Under the pieces are notes generated by a model. The model was given only the letters and a program-made list of their open reading frames with translations. It did no database searches and had not been told where the DNA came from. The translations under genes and the position numbers were made by a program. From Tetrahymena thermophila SB210 (Eukaryota; Ciliophora; Oligohymenophorea; Hymenostomatida; Tetrahymenidae): 64,000 nt of DNA. This document shows, one piece after another, positions 52,265 to 64,000 of this stretch. The stretch covers positions 1-64,000 of the forward strand of contig NW_002476511.1 of the NCBI RefSeq assembly GCF_000189635.1, in the 5' to 3' direction. Position 1 is the stretch's first letter. Every line of letters starts with the position of its first letter.

Positions 52265-53059
52265 TTTCATGAAAATTATATAAAATTTGTTATATTTTTA
52301 TATAACTTATTTGAAATCTAAACCAATATTTTGAAAAAATCATCAATATTTAATTTAATTCAGTTATTAAATGAAATGAATATTTTGTTCCACAAAAAAA
52401 TATGTTTTTTGAATTTTAATTTAAAGTGAAAAAAATTGTAGAATTTAAAAAAAAAACCTAATTATAATAAAAGTTTAATAGTAAAAAATAATTAATAAAA
52501 TAAGCATAAAATAAATTTGTCAAATAAAACAATTTAATTACAATCTATGAGAGCGTAAAATAAAACAAAATGTGTAAAAGTATGTTTTTGATAAAAGATA
52601 TTTAAGAATGATAATAACTTAAATAAGCATATTAAATTTGATAATTGTGCAAGATTCTATTCAAATAATTTTATTTATATCTGGTTTTTCTATTTTAAAC
52701 CATTATTAAGATAAGAAAAGAAGTTATTAAAAAGAAAAAGTAGATATAATAAAATTGTTTTTCTCAATTTTTATTTTAAGCAAACAAAATAAAATAAATA
52801 CTTTAACAATAAAAATGTTTTTATTTATAAACTAATATAGCATAATTAATTTAGACTTATAGAAAATATTTCAAAAAATTTAATAGATAAGCTAATATTT
52901 AGTAAATGAAAACATAAATTTATTTTTTTAAAATAAATTTTAGTATTTTAAACAATTTTTAATTATTAAACAATTTTATTTTTATAAATTGCATTTTATT
53001 AATTAAGTAAGATTAACATTTTTATAAGAAAAAAAGTTTTTTTATTATCAACCAATCAA
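52265..53059. other. Intergenic, no gene seen
   Basis: A+T-rich spacer between tRNA-Asp and the ABC-transporter stop. No supportable feature. Confidence 0.6.
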
Positions 53060-56000
53060 TCAATGATTTTTAAGCAATCTATTAAAGAATCCTCCTTGAA
53101 TATTTCTCAATTCTGTTACATTTCCACACTCAACTATTCTTCCTTTTTCTAAAACAACTACTCTATCAAAGAGCTCAATATTTTCTAATCTGTGAGTAAT
53201 TACCAGCAAAGTTCTATTCTCTGCAAATTTAAATATTTGTCTATGTAGTTCTGCATCTGTTTTAGGATCCATATTAGAAGTGGCTTCATCTAAACAAACT
53301 ATATCTGTTTCTCTCAGAATTATTCTTAAAAAGTTCACTACTTGCTTTTCTCCATTCGAAAGATTTTATCCTCCATCCTCTATTTCAAAATCTAAATTAT
53401 CATCAGTTTAATTATTTATATTCTGCTCTTTTGAGTTAATTTAAATGACATTCTAATCTGCATTATTATATTATTAACGATCAGAGATATTATCATCATT
53501 ATTAACTCCATGCGAATTGTCTCTAATTCTTAGATTTGTTTCATTTATTTTCTTTTGAATAATTTCTCTCGGAATTTAACTCTCTGGATCTAAATTATCC
53601 TTAAGAGTAGCATTATACAAAAACCCAAATTATGGAATGATAGACATTTTAGATCTCAATTATTTCAAAGAATATTATTTAATATTCTTTCCATCAACAT
53701 TAATACTCCCAAATTATATAGGATACATGTTGAAAAGCGTATTTAAAATTGAAGTTTTTCCCGATCCAGTTCTTCCACAAAAAGCTATTTTCTCTCCTTT
53801 CTTTATCTTAAGACAAATATCTTTAAGCGCAAATTGCACATCTTTAGATTCTGTTGTTAAATTTTTTTCAGGATTGACTTCATCGTAAGTAATATAAACA
53901 TTTTTAAATTCAATAGCAATATCATTGTTATCTTAATTACATTGCTCTTCATCAATTGCTTTTTTATCTTCTTCCATTTCAATAAAGTTAGGATTTTCTT
54001 ATTCGTTATTGAAATACTATCTAATACGTTCAACTGAAACCATATTTTGCTCTATTGCACAAAAATAGCGAATTAGATCAGAAAATCTTGTAGAAAGAAG
54101 CATTGAATATGTAAGAGCCATGGAAATAGTATAATAGTTGAAATCAAAGTTTCCAATAATCATAACCATACTAGTGACAGATACACAAATAAATAAGAAG
54201 TTACTAATTAGCAACAATCTGATTGACATCCAAATTTATATAGCTGAAGCAATTAAATATGTGTTAACACTATCATTTAATCTTTCCATATACTCCTTTA
54301 AAATAAATCTCTCTCTGTCAAAAGATCTTATTAATATTAATCCTTTACAAGCTTCGCCTAAACTTGTCAATAATTTACCAGAATTTACTGAGTTCAATCT
54401 CTTTATTTCTCTATTTGAGAGCCTAAAGATTCTCTAAACCCAATATATCAGACCAATAGAGATTAAAACAAATACGACTAGCCATGGGAACTAAATCATG
54501 ACTCCGATAGGATAGCTTTTTAATCAAAATAAATTTAATAAATAAGCATTTTTTATAAAACAACAAATTTTGAATATTATTTAATTTAACTTGAGAAAGT
54601 TATAATGGTTAAAATTTTGTAAAATTGTTGATTATATTAGTAATTAAATAAATTTAAGAATACCCGCTTGTGTAAGCCATTTATTCTAAGAAGACATGAC
54701 AAGTCCAAGGTAAATAATCGTCAATACATAAGATATCATCAGATAATCTGTTAACTATTCTTCCTACAGGGTTTTTATCAAAGAATGTCATCTTACTATA
54801 AATGAGACTTTTGTTCAAATTATTGAAGAGTCTTTTACCACTAAGAAGTGCACATGTACAGTAAAATGCAGCTCTGGTGGTTGTGGTAGCTAAGTTCAAA
54901 GCAATAAAAAATAAAAATGTATTTGAGAAAGAATTGAAAAGGCTGTTTATGTCTTCAAAAAAAGCACTGCTTGGAGATACATAATCTCTTAGCCAAAAAT
55001 CCATGATCATTTAAGTGCCTTCCATCAAAAAATTTGTTATGATTAAAAGAATTAGAAAAAATACTCCCATGGATTTAAAGTACGTGAGAAAGGTATCTAA
55101 TTTAATATTTCCTTTTTCTCTTTTTTCTTCTTCCAATTTCTTTGCTTCTTCATCATCGTCTTCTTCCTCAGCTTTTTTCTGATTTTTTTATTATTATAAA
55201 ATTCAATAATTGTTTTTTAATTTAAATTAATCTAAAATTACATCTTGGTGCTTGCTACTTTGCTTTTTTTTCAAGTTTAAATCATCTTCTTCTTTGCTCT
55301 TATTTAAATCGTTGTTTTGTTAATCGTTGCCTCCAGCTTATTATTGGTCTTCTATTTGTTCATCTGAGTTCAACTAAAGTTCTAATTATTGCTTCTTTTT
55401 TTTTTCTTCTTCCTCTTCCTACTCCTTGCTTATTCCGCTATTAATAAATTCTTCAATTTTATCTTACTCATAAACCAAGCTACCCTTCTACAGATAAAAT
55501 ATTCTATTTATGCATGATCTGTTTGAAAATATGCTGAAATGACTTGTAACTAGAAGGACGGTTTTTTTAAATTTCTTAATTAAAGCATCAACTATTACAG
55601 ATTAGTATACTTTATCAGCAACGTGAGCATCTAAGCTGCTGAAAATATCATCGAATAGATAGATATCACAATTTTAATAAAGAGCTCTGCATATAGCTAT
55701 TCTTTATCTTTATCCTCCACTTAAATTTCCACCTCCAGGACCTACAATTTTCTCATCTTTCTTTGAAAAAGTATTAAAATCTACTTTCAAATCGCAAGAT
55801 TCAACACATTCATTATACCAAACAGGATCATATTATTTTCCAAATAGAATATTTTCTTTAATTGTCTTATTTTACAGCCAATGATTTTATGAAACATACC
55901 CTGTCCTACCATTAACAATAATTTTCTTCTCAAAATTCGTTAACTTTTCTTAAATAGCAGAACCCTCAATATTTGAAGCGATTAAAGACTCTTAATTATC

Positions 56001-58390
56001 GATAGGCTAGGAGTCTAACTCATTTAAAATAGCTTATAGAAGGGCTGATTTACCAGAACCTAATTAGTTTTTTTTAAATATAAGCTAGCTGAATCAATTA
56101 AATAAAATTTTAAAAAATAAATAAAAAATATTATCTTATCAAAAAAGATTATTCATTTAATTTTAAAAATAAATATTTTTTTATTCATTCTTTTTATAAA
56201 TTGTGTCAAATAATAATTTTTAACTACTTTAACATTATTGATATTTTTTTTGAGTGAAATATATAAAATAATTTAAATTATATTTTTTAAATAAATTAAT
56301 CCATGCAATTAAATAAATGGTTATTAATATTAATGAATTAATGTAGGTGGGAAGATTAATTAAATGAAGTGATAAAATAAAAGATAGTTTTTTGAAAGAT
56401 AAGTATTTGATAATTTTTGAAGGATTATAAAAATAAACATTTTTCAAAAATTTTTAATATATTTTAATTAAAATTTGCTTTTAAATAATTAAAAATATAA
56501 ATTATTTAATTTTTAATTTACCTATCTTTCCTATAATAATAGCAAGATCTCCTTTATTTACAATAAAATCAAATATTTTTAATTCAAACATGTTTTTTTC
56601 ACTAACTTCTTGGCTGTTTTCATATTAGTTATCTAATAGTGGTTCTTATATATTTTCTTCTGAGTTCTTACTCTTATTTTAGTTTATTTTTGGGTCTTCT
56701 TTTTTCTTCAAATTTTGAGGTCTCTTTTTAACTGGCCATATGAATTTCATCCTTCTCATAGAGATGGCTATTTAATTTACAGAAGTTTGTACTTGGCTAT
56801 TAGCGAAGCTTTCAAAGAAACTCTCTTAATTGGCATTACTTGAGGAGTTTTTGTTTAACTCTAAGTCCAGATTGACAACTATTTATTTTTATTTTCAAAT
56901 TAAATTAATAAAATATATCAATTTATTAAAAAAAATACCGTTGTTATGGTTTATTTCTTTCTCATTTAAAAATTTTTGTATTCTTCTGTAAGAAACTCTT
57001 GACTTTACTAAATAACCAATACTCCATGGCAAAGATCCGATAGGACCAGTTAATATACCAAACAATGCAATAATTGTAAAGACATTTGAGTCAGCTAAAT
57101 TATTGCCGTCATTCACATAGCTGACTAAAAAGAAAAACAATAAGAAATAGCTGATGCAATTCCAAAATATGCTTAACACTCCATCAAGACATCTTGTAGT
57201 AATGATATAACTGAATTCTTTTGAACGAATTTTTTCAATCTTTTATTTAAATATTTCTTCCCAACCCAAATATTTGATGCTTTTCATTCCTTCAATCACA
57301 TCTTTGCTAATTGAAACTCTTGCATCCTTCTTTTTGTATTGCCTCCTAAAGAAAAACTTTTATTTTAGATAAATAAATATAAGTTAATTTAGATATGTTT
57401 ATCAATTTAATCTAAGCTATTAATTACTTGCATAAAGTAAACAACTATTATATTAAAAACAAAAGCAGCAAGTAGAATGTATAGTCCATTATATATAGAG
57501 TTACCAATTCTGTAGTATATAAGCAATAACACAATACCAATAGTGATCATATCGACGAAACTCTCTGTAATAGCCCATATAATTTGTTGCTATTAATCTA
57601 TGTCTACTGTCATTATGTTGTTCGCATCAGGGTTCTCTTCATATTCATTACTCTTTCCTGAATCTTTATCCTTTTTTCCATCTATGCTTGAACTAGCAGA
57701 TATCACTTGCGTTCTCAAAGCCTTTGTGAAAACTAGATACTGTAAGGTTGCATAAGTATTAGCTTTCCACTAAACTTAATACCATGATTATCTAGTGTTG
57801 AATATGTTTTTTAATACATATGCTAGAGATATTGCTGCTAATAAAAGACACAAATCTCTTTTCTAGTCAGAGGAGCCATTATAATTTTTCAATTTATCTG
57901 TGATTATATCCAATATAAAAATGCACCCACAGCTCAGCAGAGATTGCATAACAGAGTAGAATAAACAAATAAAAAAAATCTTGCTTGTCATCAAAATATA
58001 AATAGATCTTAAGTTGAAATTGTTTGGATCACTAAAATCTTTGGGATGACGCTTTTTGTAGGCTTCTAATTTCTCTATGATGAATCTAACTTGGGTTGAT
58101 TTAGTAATAAAATCTTTAATATCTTCATTTTATATTTGTTTTTCTTCCTTTTAAAAATCGTTTGCCCTCTTAAATAGCTTAGTTAATGCACTGAATAATA
58201 TATTATGCTCTCTTGCTTTTATTTCAGAATTAGGTAGAACTTCTTTACAATAAATGTCTCTTTCCTTCTTAGTTGGTTAGAGAAAGATTATTTAATTTTA
58301 TGACTCTTGCTCTAATTAGTGCTAGTCTATATTTGACTCATTCTATAATTGCGATTTTAATTTTACATCGACTTTTTTACTAGAGCTCAT
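53060..58390 (-). CDS. ABC transporter, subfamily C (MRP-type), full-length
   Basis: Six exons: 57428-58390, 56939-57356, 56522-56878, 55242-56059, 54664-55178 and 53060-54515; together 1509 codons (1508 residues). Layout: polar N-terminus, TMD1, NBD1, TMD2, NBD2, without an extra N-terminal TMD0 (short-MRP form). NBD1 has Walker A GKIGSGKSALL, signature LSGGQRQRIAICRAL and Walker B IYLFDDIFSSLDAHV, where Asp replaces the catalytic Glu, as is usual in ABCC NBD1. NBD2 has Walker A GRTGSGKTSIL, Walker B IVCLDEATSNMD with the Glu, and an H-loop (LVITHRLENI). The NBD2 signature is the unusual LSNGEKQVVNFLR, preceded by a ~60-residue Asn/Asp-rich insertion. ABCC proteins export organic anions and conjugates across plasma or vacuolar membranes. 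The intron at 56060-56521 splits the NBD1 Walker A codon for Gly. Confidence 0.94.
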
Positions 58391-59149
58391 TTATTAAAAA
58401 GCTAATATTAATTGAAAGATTTTTAATAAATTTAAATATTCTGTAAAAAAGGATATGTATTTATTTAAAAAGATTACCTAAAAAGCTTTATGAAAAGTAT
58501 AAAATAGCAAACATTAAATTTTTCTGATAAGAGATGAACATAATTTTTAAAATAATGTTTAAGTTTAAAATACACTTGCAAGGATAGAATCCATTTTTGT
58601 GATAAGTTTACTTGTTTTTAAAAATGTATGTATTTAATTTAGAACATTTATAAATATTTGCTAATTTTGCTTTTGTTATATTCAGCAAGCAAGTTATTCT
58701 TCTCTTATAAAATTTCAAATCACTTTTGATGATATTAAAAAATTGGATATAAAAATAAATCAAAAAGTTGCTCTCTAATCAAACAATTTAGAAAAAAATT
58801 TTCTGATAAGGGTCACTCATAAGTTAAAAAACAAAATGGAATATTGATTTAAATATATTTGATTAAAAACTTTAAACCATACCTTAATTTATTATCACTT
58901 ATTTAAATATGTATTATCAATAATAAAAATTTAAAATAGTTGAAACACACTTAACTTCAAAAAACAAACTTAATTAAAAATTAACTTAACATACAGGTTA
59001 GACGGTAGTAAAAATATACATCCCAAATATCGAAAGAGTATTACAATAAAATACTATATAAAAGAAACATACAAAAAATGACAAATTACACAATAAAGTG
59101 ACTAGCTAAGGTTTATATTATATATAATTCTAGTATTTATATTTTTTTG
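58391..59149. other. Intergenic, no gene seen
   Basis: Lies upstream of the ABC transporter and downstream of the surface-protein gene, both on the minus strand. A+T-rich, presumably the transporter promoter. Nothing else is supportable. Confidence 0.6.
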
Positions 59150-62100
59150 TCAAAGAGGTTAATTATTTTGAATACTCGAAATTTAAATTGTTAAACTGCT
59201 TTAATTTTATTTTAAAAGCTATTATTAATAAGTATATTTTTCCAATATTTATTATTGCTTAACTATAATAAAATCAAATAAATATGCAATAATTTATAGA
59301 ATAGCATATAGTGGCTGTAGGAGCATAAGGGCAAATATATTCATTACTAAAGTTAAACTGGTGTAGGTGATGACTTCAACATAATTACTAGAGTCGGACT
59401 TTGAAGAAAAAAAACTTATTATAAAGTATTAAATATAGAGTGTTAGCCAAAAGAAGTAATTTACTATGAAATAAATATTTGTCAGTTTTGAGATAAACGG
59501 TCTCAAAATTATCGTAGTTATTAATTAAATTAAAGATAAAATTATAGATATTAAACAAGTAATCATCCAATATGAACTTAGTTGAATAAAATAAGTTGGC
59601 AGAATGACAGTTTCTAATACAAGATTGATTAAAAGATAATTCCTTCTATATTTACATTCATAAATTGTACCACTCTAAATTACTTTTCTGTTCATAACAT
59701 AAAAATTCCTGTCTTTACAATTATAAGATTCTCTATTTAGATAATAGATCAGATACTATACTATCTTAAAGCAAATGAATATCAAAAGAATGACAAGGCA
59801 TAACTAAATTTCTTTTTATTATAAACCTTCTATTATGAAATATTTTATTTATGTGTTTATAGCAACCATGAAAATTAAAATGCAAAGCTGAAAATATTAT
59901 ATTATTAATAAACAGAATAGATTATTGTACAATTTCTCTGAAATAATTTGGATATTTTTATTTTCTACTTTTTCTATTAAAAAATAAAATAGAGTAAAAA
60001 CAATCAGACATCCAAAAAATAAAATTAATCCAGATCCACAATTATAAATCATATCATAAGGTATATCAACAGAATAAAATCTAGTATCATAGTATTAAAT
60101 TAGACTCTCATTTTGTGGTTATTTTAGTACATTTAAAAAAGAAAGCTGTTTAGATGGAAACTAATCTATTATTTTTAAATTAAATTTATAAATTTAATTG
60201 TAAAATAATCTTTTTTGTCAGTTTTATAATCAGGAAAATCTCTTTATACATTTATATCATAAAATAACTTTTATTTAAAAAATGTATTTAAATGTATTTT
60301 TAGACTATTTATATTAGAATATATTTTTTTTTTGAAAGAAAAATAATGACTGTAACAAAAGAAATATGGGGGTTATTTGTTAATTATCCTTACTAAATTT
60401 AATAAAAGGATTAATATAATTATAAATTTTAAACAAGTCAAATATTTTTTATTATTGAGCGGACCCCTATTTTATGATAAAAAAATTGTTGAAGGAATTT
60501 TTCAAAAATCAGTTATTTTTTTCTATCTTTATTGATGATGAATTATGGTTATTTTATTTACCTTTGATATTTTTTAATGGCATGAAAACAAAAATGGGCA
60601 TATTAGAATCTATCAAACCAAGAAAACCTAGCTTTGAAATAACTATTCCTTAAACCATAATCGAAAAACCTTATTAATTTAATAAGCTAGAAACGACAGT
60701 CTAAGCATAGGAACTGTAAGTAGAAGAACTCGATATCGTTTTTGAAGATTAATTTATACCTCCAATTAAACTTTAGCTTATTAATGTTTAGTTTTTTTAA
60801 ACTAAATAAACTTATTAGCACAAAGAGTTAAATTATATGAATCCTTCATAACAGCTTGTACATTCTTTTTTGCTACTTCCACTGCAAGTTTAACATGATG
60901 AATGACAAGGAATACATTTTTCTTTGCTTTTAATAAATAATAAAATAATAAGTAAACGTAAATTTTATTTGCAAAATATTAAATAAAAATATTTAAATCA
61001 TTATATTTTATAAATAAAGTATTAATATATTTATTTTTACCTTATAAAGAAAGCAATACTTGTATCACAAATGCCACATGATCCATCTGGAAATATATGG
61101 TAACCTTCTTAACATAACTAACAACTTGAGGAGTTTAAACAAATTTTACAATTTGGTTAGCATTAATCACATTTGTAAATGTTTTCAAAATATTTATAGA
61201 ATCCATTTTAGGTATTACACACTTTGCAAGACCCATCTGGAAATAATGAGTAGCCTATAGAACATTCCTAGCAATTAGTAGAATCTTTACATACTGAGCA
61301 GTTAGATTAGCACTAACCACATCTATCAACATTCAAAAAATATTTATAAAATCCATTTTATGTATCACATATTTAGCAAGACCTATCTGGAAATAAAGAA
61401 TAACCTTTAGAACATACCTAACAATTAGTAGTATCTTTGCAAACTGAGCAATTAGATGAGCATTAACCGCATCTGTCAACTTTCAAAAAATATTTATAAA
61501 ACCCATTTTATGTATCACATGTTTTGCATGACCCGTCTGCATATAGATAATAACCTGTTTAACACTGTTGACAATTATTAGAGTCTTAACAAACTTAACA
61601 ATTAGTTTAACACTTTCCACATCTATCGACGTCTTAGCGATATTTATAATATCCATTTGATGTATCACAAGTTTTGCATGATCCATCTGAAAATAGATAA
61701 AAACCTGTTGAACATTTTTAACAGCTTGTAGAATTTTAACAAACTTCACAATTTGATGAACATTAAAAGCATTTATTACCACTTAAATAGTATTTACTAT
61801 TACATATGCATTAACCATTAACAATAGTTGCATTAGGATCACATTTGCACTATTTATTAATAGTATCAACTTAGGCAGAGCTCGGACAAGAATTATTGCA
61901 TGTTTTATCAAACTGGAGAAAATTACCTTAAATACAAACTTAACAAGTTTAACCATCTATGCATTCACTGCACTTAGAAATACAGCATTAACTGGGATCT
62001 TACTTAGAACAATACTAGCAATTGGCAGAGCAATAAAGGGAGTTTATATTTAAAAGGTAGTAGTTAGAGCCCTTCATTAAATAAATAGTTGATCCCTATT

Positions 62101-64000
62101 TTATTTATCATCAATAACAAATTAAGTAACATAGTTTAATATAAAATAAAAATTTACTTTTTGAAAATTGGAGATGAAGAAACTATTCGGAACTTAATAA
62201 TAAGTTGAAGGTGATTAGAAAATCAATTTAACATTAATATTATCAAGCAAAGAATTATAAGTAACCGAATAAAGGTTCCTTTAGATGTATACATTATTCT
62301 ATTTAAATATATTCGTAAAGCTTAATTTCAAAAAATAAAAATTATCTACTTACTTCATATTAAAATAAGTCTTAAGGATTAGTAATTGTTAGTAAAGTAT
62401 CTCCTGAAGGGGTATTTTGAATAACATTTAGTGTTAGCGCATCAAAAAAGGTATATTATTAATTATTATAATTATATCCAAAAAGTAAATTTTTCTATTT
62501 TATAAATAAAATCAATCAAATTAATTTAATATAAAAAGTAAATAATATACTCCATTAGAACTAAAGACCTTAGATATAATAGCATTGTTAGTATCACTTA
62601 TACCAAGGTCATATATTTATGAACATTTAAATGTTACTTAACTCATTTTTGCTTTACAAAGTGATTTATTTAATAAGAAAATATCAAAGTTTAACTATTT
62701 TAAAAAAATATTTTTTAGTTATTAATTTTATAAATTTAAATAATAATTAATCTATTTTATAATTAAAAATAATTCTTTAACAATATCGAATTTTTAATAT
62801 TTCAGCTTCTTCAATTTTTTTTATTTATTTGGATAAATTATATAAAAATTAAAATATTTCAAATTATTAAATTGAAAATATTTAAAAAATTTTTTTATTT
62901 AGTTTTTTGATCATTTTAAATTAGAATTTAAATCAAATTTGTGAAAAGCAAGCTGACTAATATTTAATAGATGATTTAATGTTTAGTTATATTAGCTATT
63001 TTGCTAATAGAACCAAATGTGAGAAATATTATTCTTTAATTACTTAATTAATTACAAAATTCTGTTAATTACTGTTTATAACTAAGTTAATTAACATCAA
63101 TTTTTATTTCTTTTTCTAGTTATTTCTTACTTTTAATTAATTGAAATTAATTTTGATAATTTCCCTAAAAAATATGCATTTGACTGCTAATAACAAAAAT
63201 CCATAGAATGAGTCGTACCAAATATCATTAATTTTATATAGAAGAGAAAACGTAAGTAACATATTTTTAATTTTTCAACTAAAAGAAAATTAATTACATC
63301 ATATAAAATTAGGTCTTTAAGTCCAGAAGGAAAGTCCGTATATAAAATATCTTTATATACTAAGTAATTTTAATTTATTGTTACAAAATATTATCTAAAA
63401 GAATAAGTGCCTTTACTAATACAATCATTCGATGTTTGTAAATCTTAAAGAGAAGTTCCTTTAACAAGTTTACAAGAATCTGAAACACTATTTATGTAAT
63501 AATAATACTAGCCCTATTCATTTTAGACAGAAAATTAATTACTTTACCTTTTTCATTTCTAAAAATTAATTTTACATATCTTCTAACAAATGGATCTTCG
63601 CAGTTTTAGCTATTTTTAAAATTCAATCTTTACAAATACCCTTATTTGCTACTAGTCAAAATACTAAGATCGATGAGTTAATATTCTTTAGTTCCAATCT
63701 AAAAAAAATAAAGCAATTTATTATCCTTTTTTTAAAAAATAATGTTCGATATTTTTTCATAATAGATTAGTAAAGTTTTACATTTTCTAGGAAATATTAG
63801 CTTGGTTAACCAGTTGAACTTTATTATAAATCACTAAAATCATTAATTAAATAAGTGTAGACTATATTTCCACTCTCATCCAAGACGCTATACCTCCATG
63901 TGCTATCAGAAGTAGCTTTATAAATAATTGCATTAGTTTCCTAATAAAAGACGAAAAGCTATTTAATGATTCTAATTAAAAAAAAATGCTATACTGCTAT
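59150..64000 (-). CDS. Cysteine-repeat (furin-like) multipass surface protein, 5' end outside the window
   Basis: TGA 59150-59152. Minus strand, entering at the right edge. Exons near 63300-64000 encode an extracellular-looking region (DSTWRYSVLDESGN). From ~62080 to 61045 come cysteine modules, including five tandem ~50-residue repeats (CSSNCEVCQNSTSCQKC, then GSCKTCDT). One more Cys module (KCIPCHSSCQTC) precedes a Ser-rich linker. Well-placed introns: 60927-61040 (phase 2) and 60166-60561 (phase 1). The C-terminal exon 59150-60165 has at least six hydrophobic segments (for example GLILFFGCLIVFTLFYFLI and LLIFICFKIVQYLIYYL). Ciliates have many such growth-factor-receptor-like Cys-rich membrane proteins. 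Between ~62650 and 63290 I see little coding, so this may be two genes, with the second starting at ATG ~62648; absence of a signal peptide there favours one gene. Confidence 0.72.
61045..61800 (-). repeat. Five tandem ~150-bp cysteine-rich coding repeats
   Basis: On the plus strand the phrases CATTTTATGTATCACA and AACATTCCTAGCAATTAGTAG-like segments recur every ~150-153 bp. On the minus strand each copy gives about 50 residues with eight cysteines in the order C-x2-C-x3-C-x2-C-x6-C-x2-C…C-x2-C and a conserved GYxLFPDGSC core. High similarity between neighbouring copies suggests recent duplication or gene conversion. Confidence 0.85.

Noticed and set aside
59150-59165. Chromosome breakage sequence candidate (AAAGAGGTT at the stop of the surface-protein gene)
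   Set aside because: Only the first part resembles the Tetrahymena 15-mer breakage signal; the rest does not match, and no telomeric C4A2/G4T2 repeats occur nearby.
60597-60908. A plus-strand frame beginning MGILESIKPRKPSFE
   Set aside because: It overlaps antisense the Cys module and Ser-rich linker of the surface-protein gene, which has cysteine spacing and matching splice sites in its favour.
61483-61782. 99-codon minus-strand frame in the cysteine-repeat region
   Set aside because: It is the wrong frame of the repeat. The true frame, with TAA/TAG as Gln, gives the regular CxxC pattern.

Overview
The window looks like nuclear DNA of an oligohymenophorean ciliate, most like Tetrahymena. 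It is extremely A+T rich. Real reading frames appear only if TAA and TAG are read as glutamine and TGA is the sole stop. Under that code long conserved proteins emerge, and the ABC-transporter signature Gln is itself written TAA. Introns are GT-AG, A+T rich and mostly 50-150 bp (two or three reach 400-600 bp). Start, stop and splice choices below were made by hand translation; where I say 'length divisible by three', I checked that the listed exons sum to a whole number of codons.

Layout. Bases 1-5352 are a tandem array of about sixteen ~350-bp units, each carrying a small (mostly broken) ORF, with diverged units out to ~7060. Then come an importin-alpha-like gene (+, 8630-11229), a coiled-coil/ARM-like protein (-, 12291-18123), a Q/N-rich single-pass membrane protein (+, 19269-22277), and a direct duplication of a ~2.2-kb segment carrying a four-pass membrane protein (-, 23130-24231 and 26355-27155; the second copy has lost its tail). 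A leishmanolysin-type M8 metalloprotease (-, 28186-30457) and a large Q/N-rich B-box protein (+, 32223-36519) follow.

Bases 37252-46039 hold a cluster of ADP-ribosyltransferase (ART) relatives on the minus strand: an intact gene, a decayed copy, and a second intact gene whose catalytic domain carries a ~170-residue repeat-containing insertion. A small multipass protein sits between them. Then come an LRR protein (-, 46813-47886), a tubulin-tyrosine-ligase-like enzyme (-, 49671-52021), tRNA-Asp (-, 52193-52264), an ABCC/MRP full transporter (-, 53060-58390), and the 3' part of a cysteine-repeat, multipass surface protein (-, 59150 to beyond 64000).

No operon-like organisation is expected or seen. 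The common themes are surface/membrane proteins, local tandem duplication at several scales, and post-translational modifiers (two ARTs, one TTLL). The most unusual items are the ART pair with a shared N-terminal domain and an expanded catalytic loop, and the tandem array, where a 36-bp insertion holding a possible 22-nt intron is linked to a one-base change that would restore the frame.
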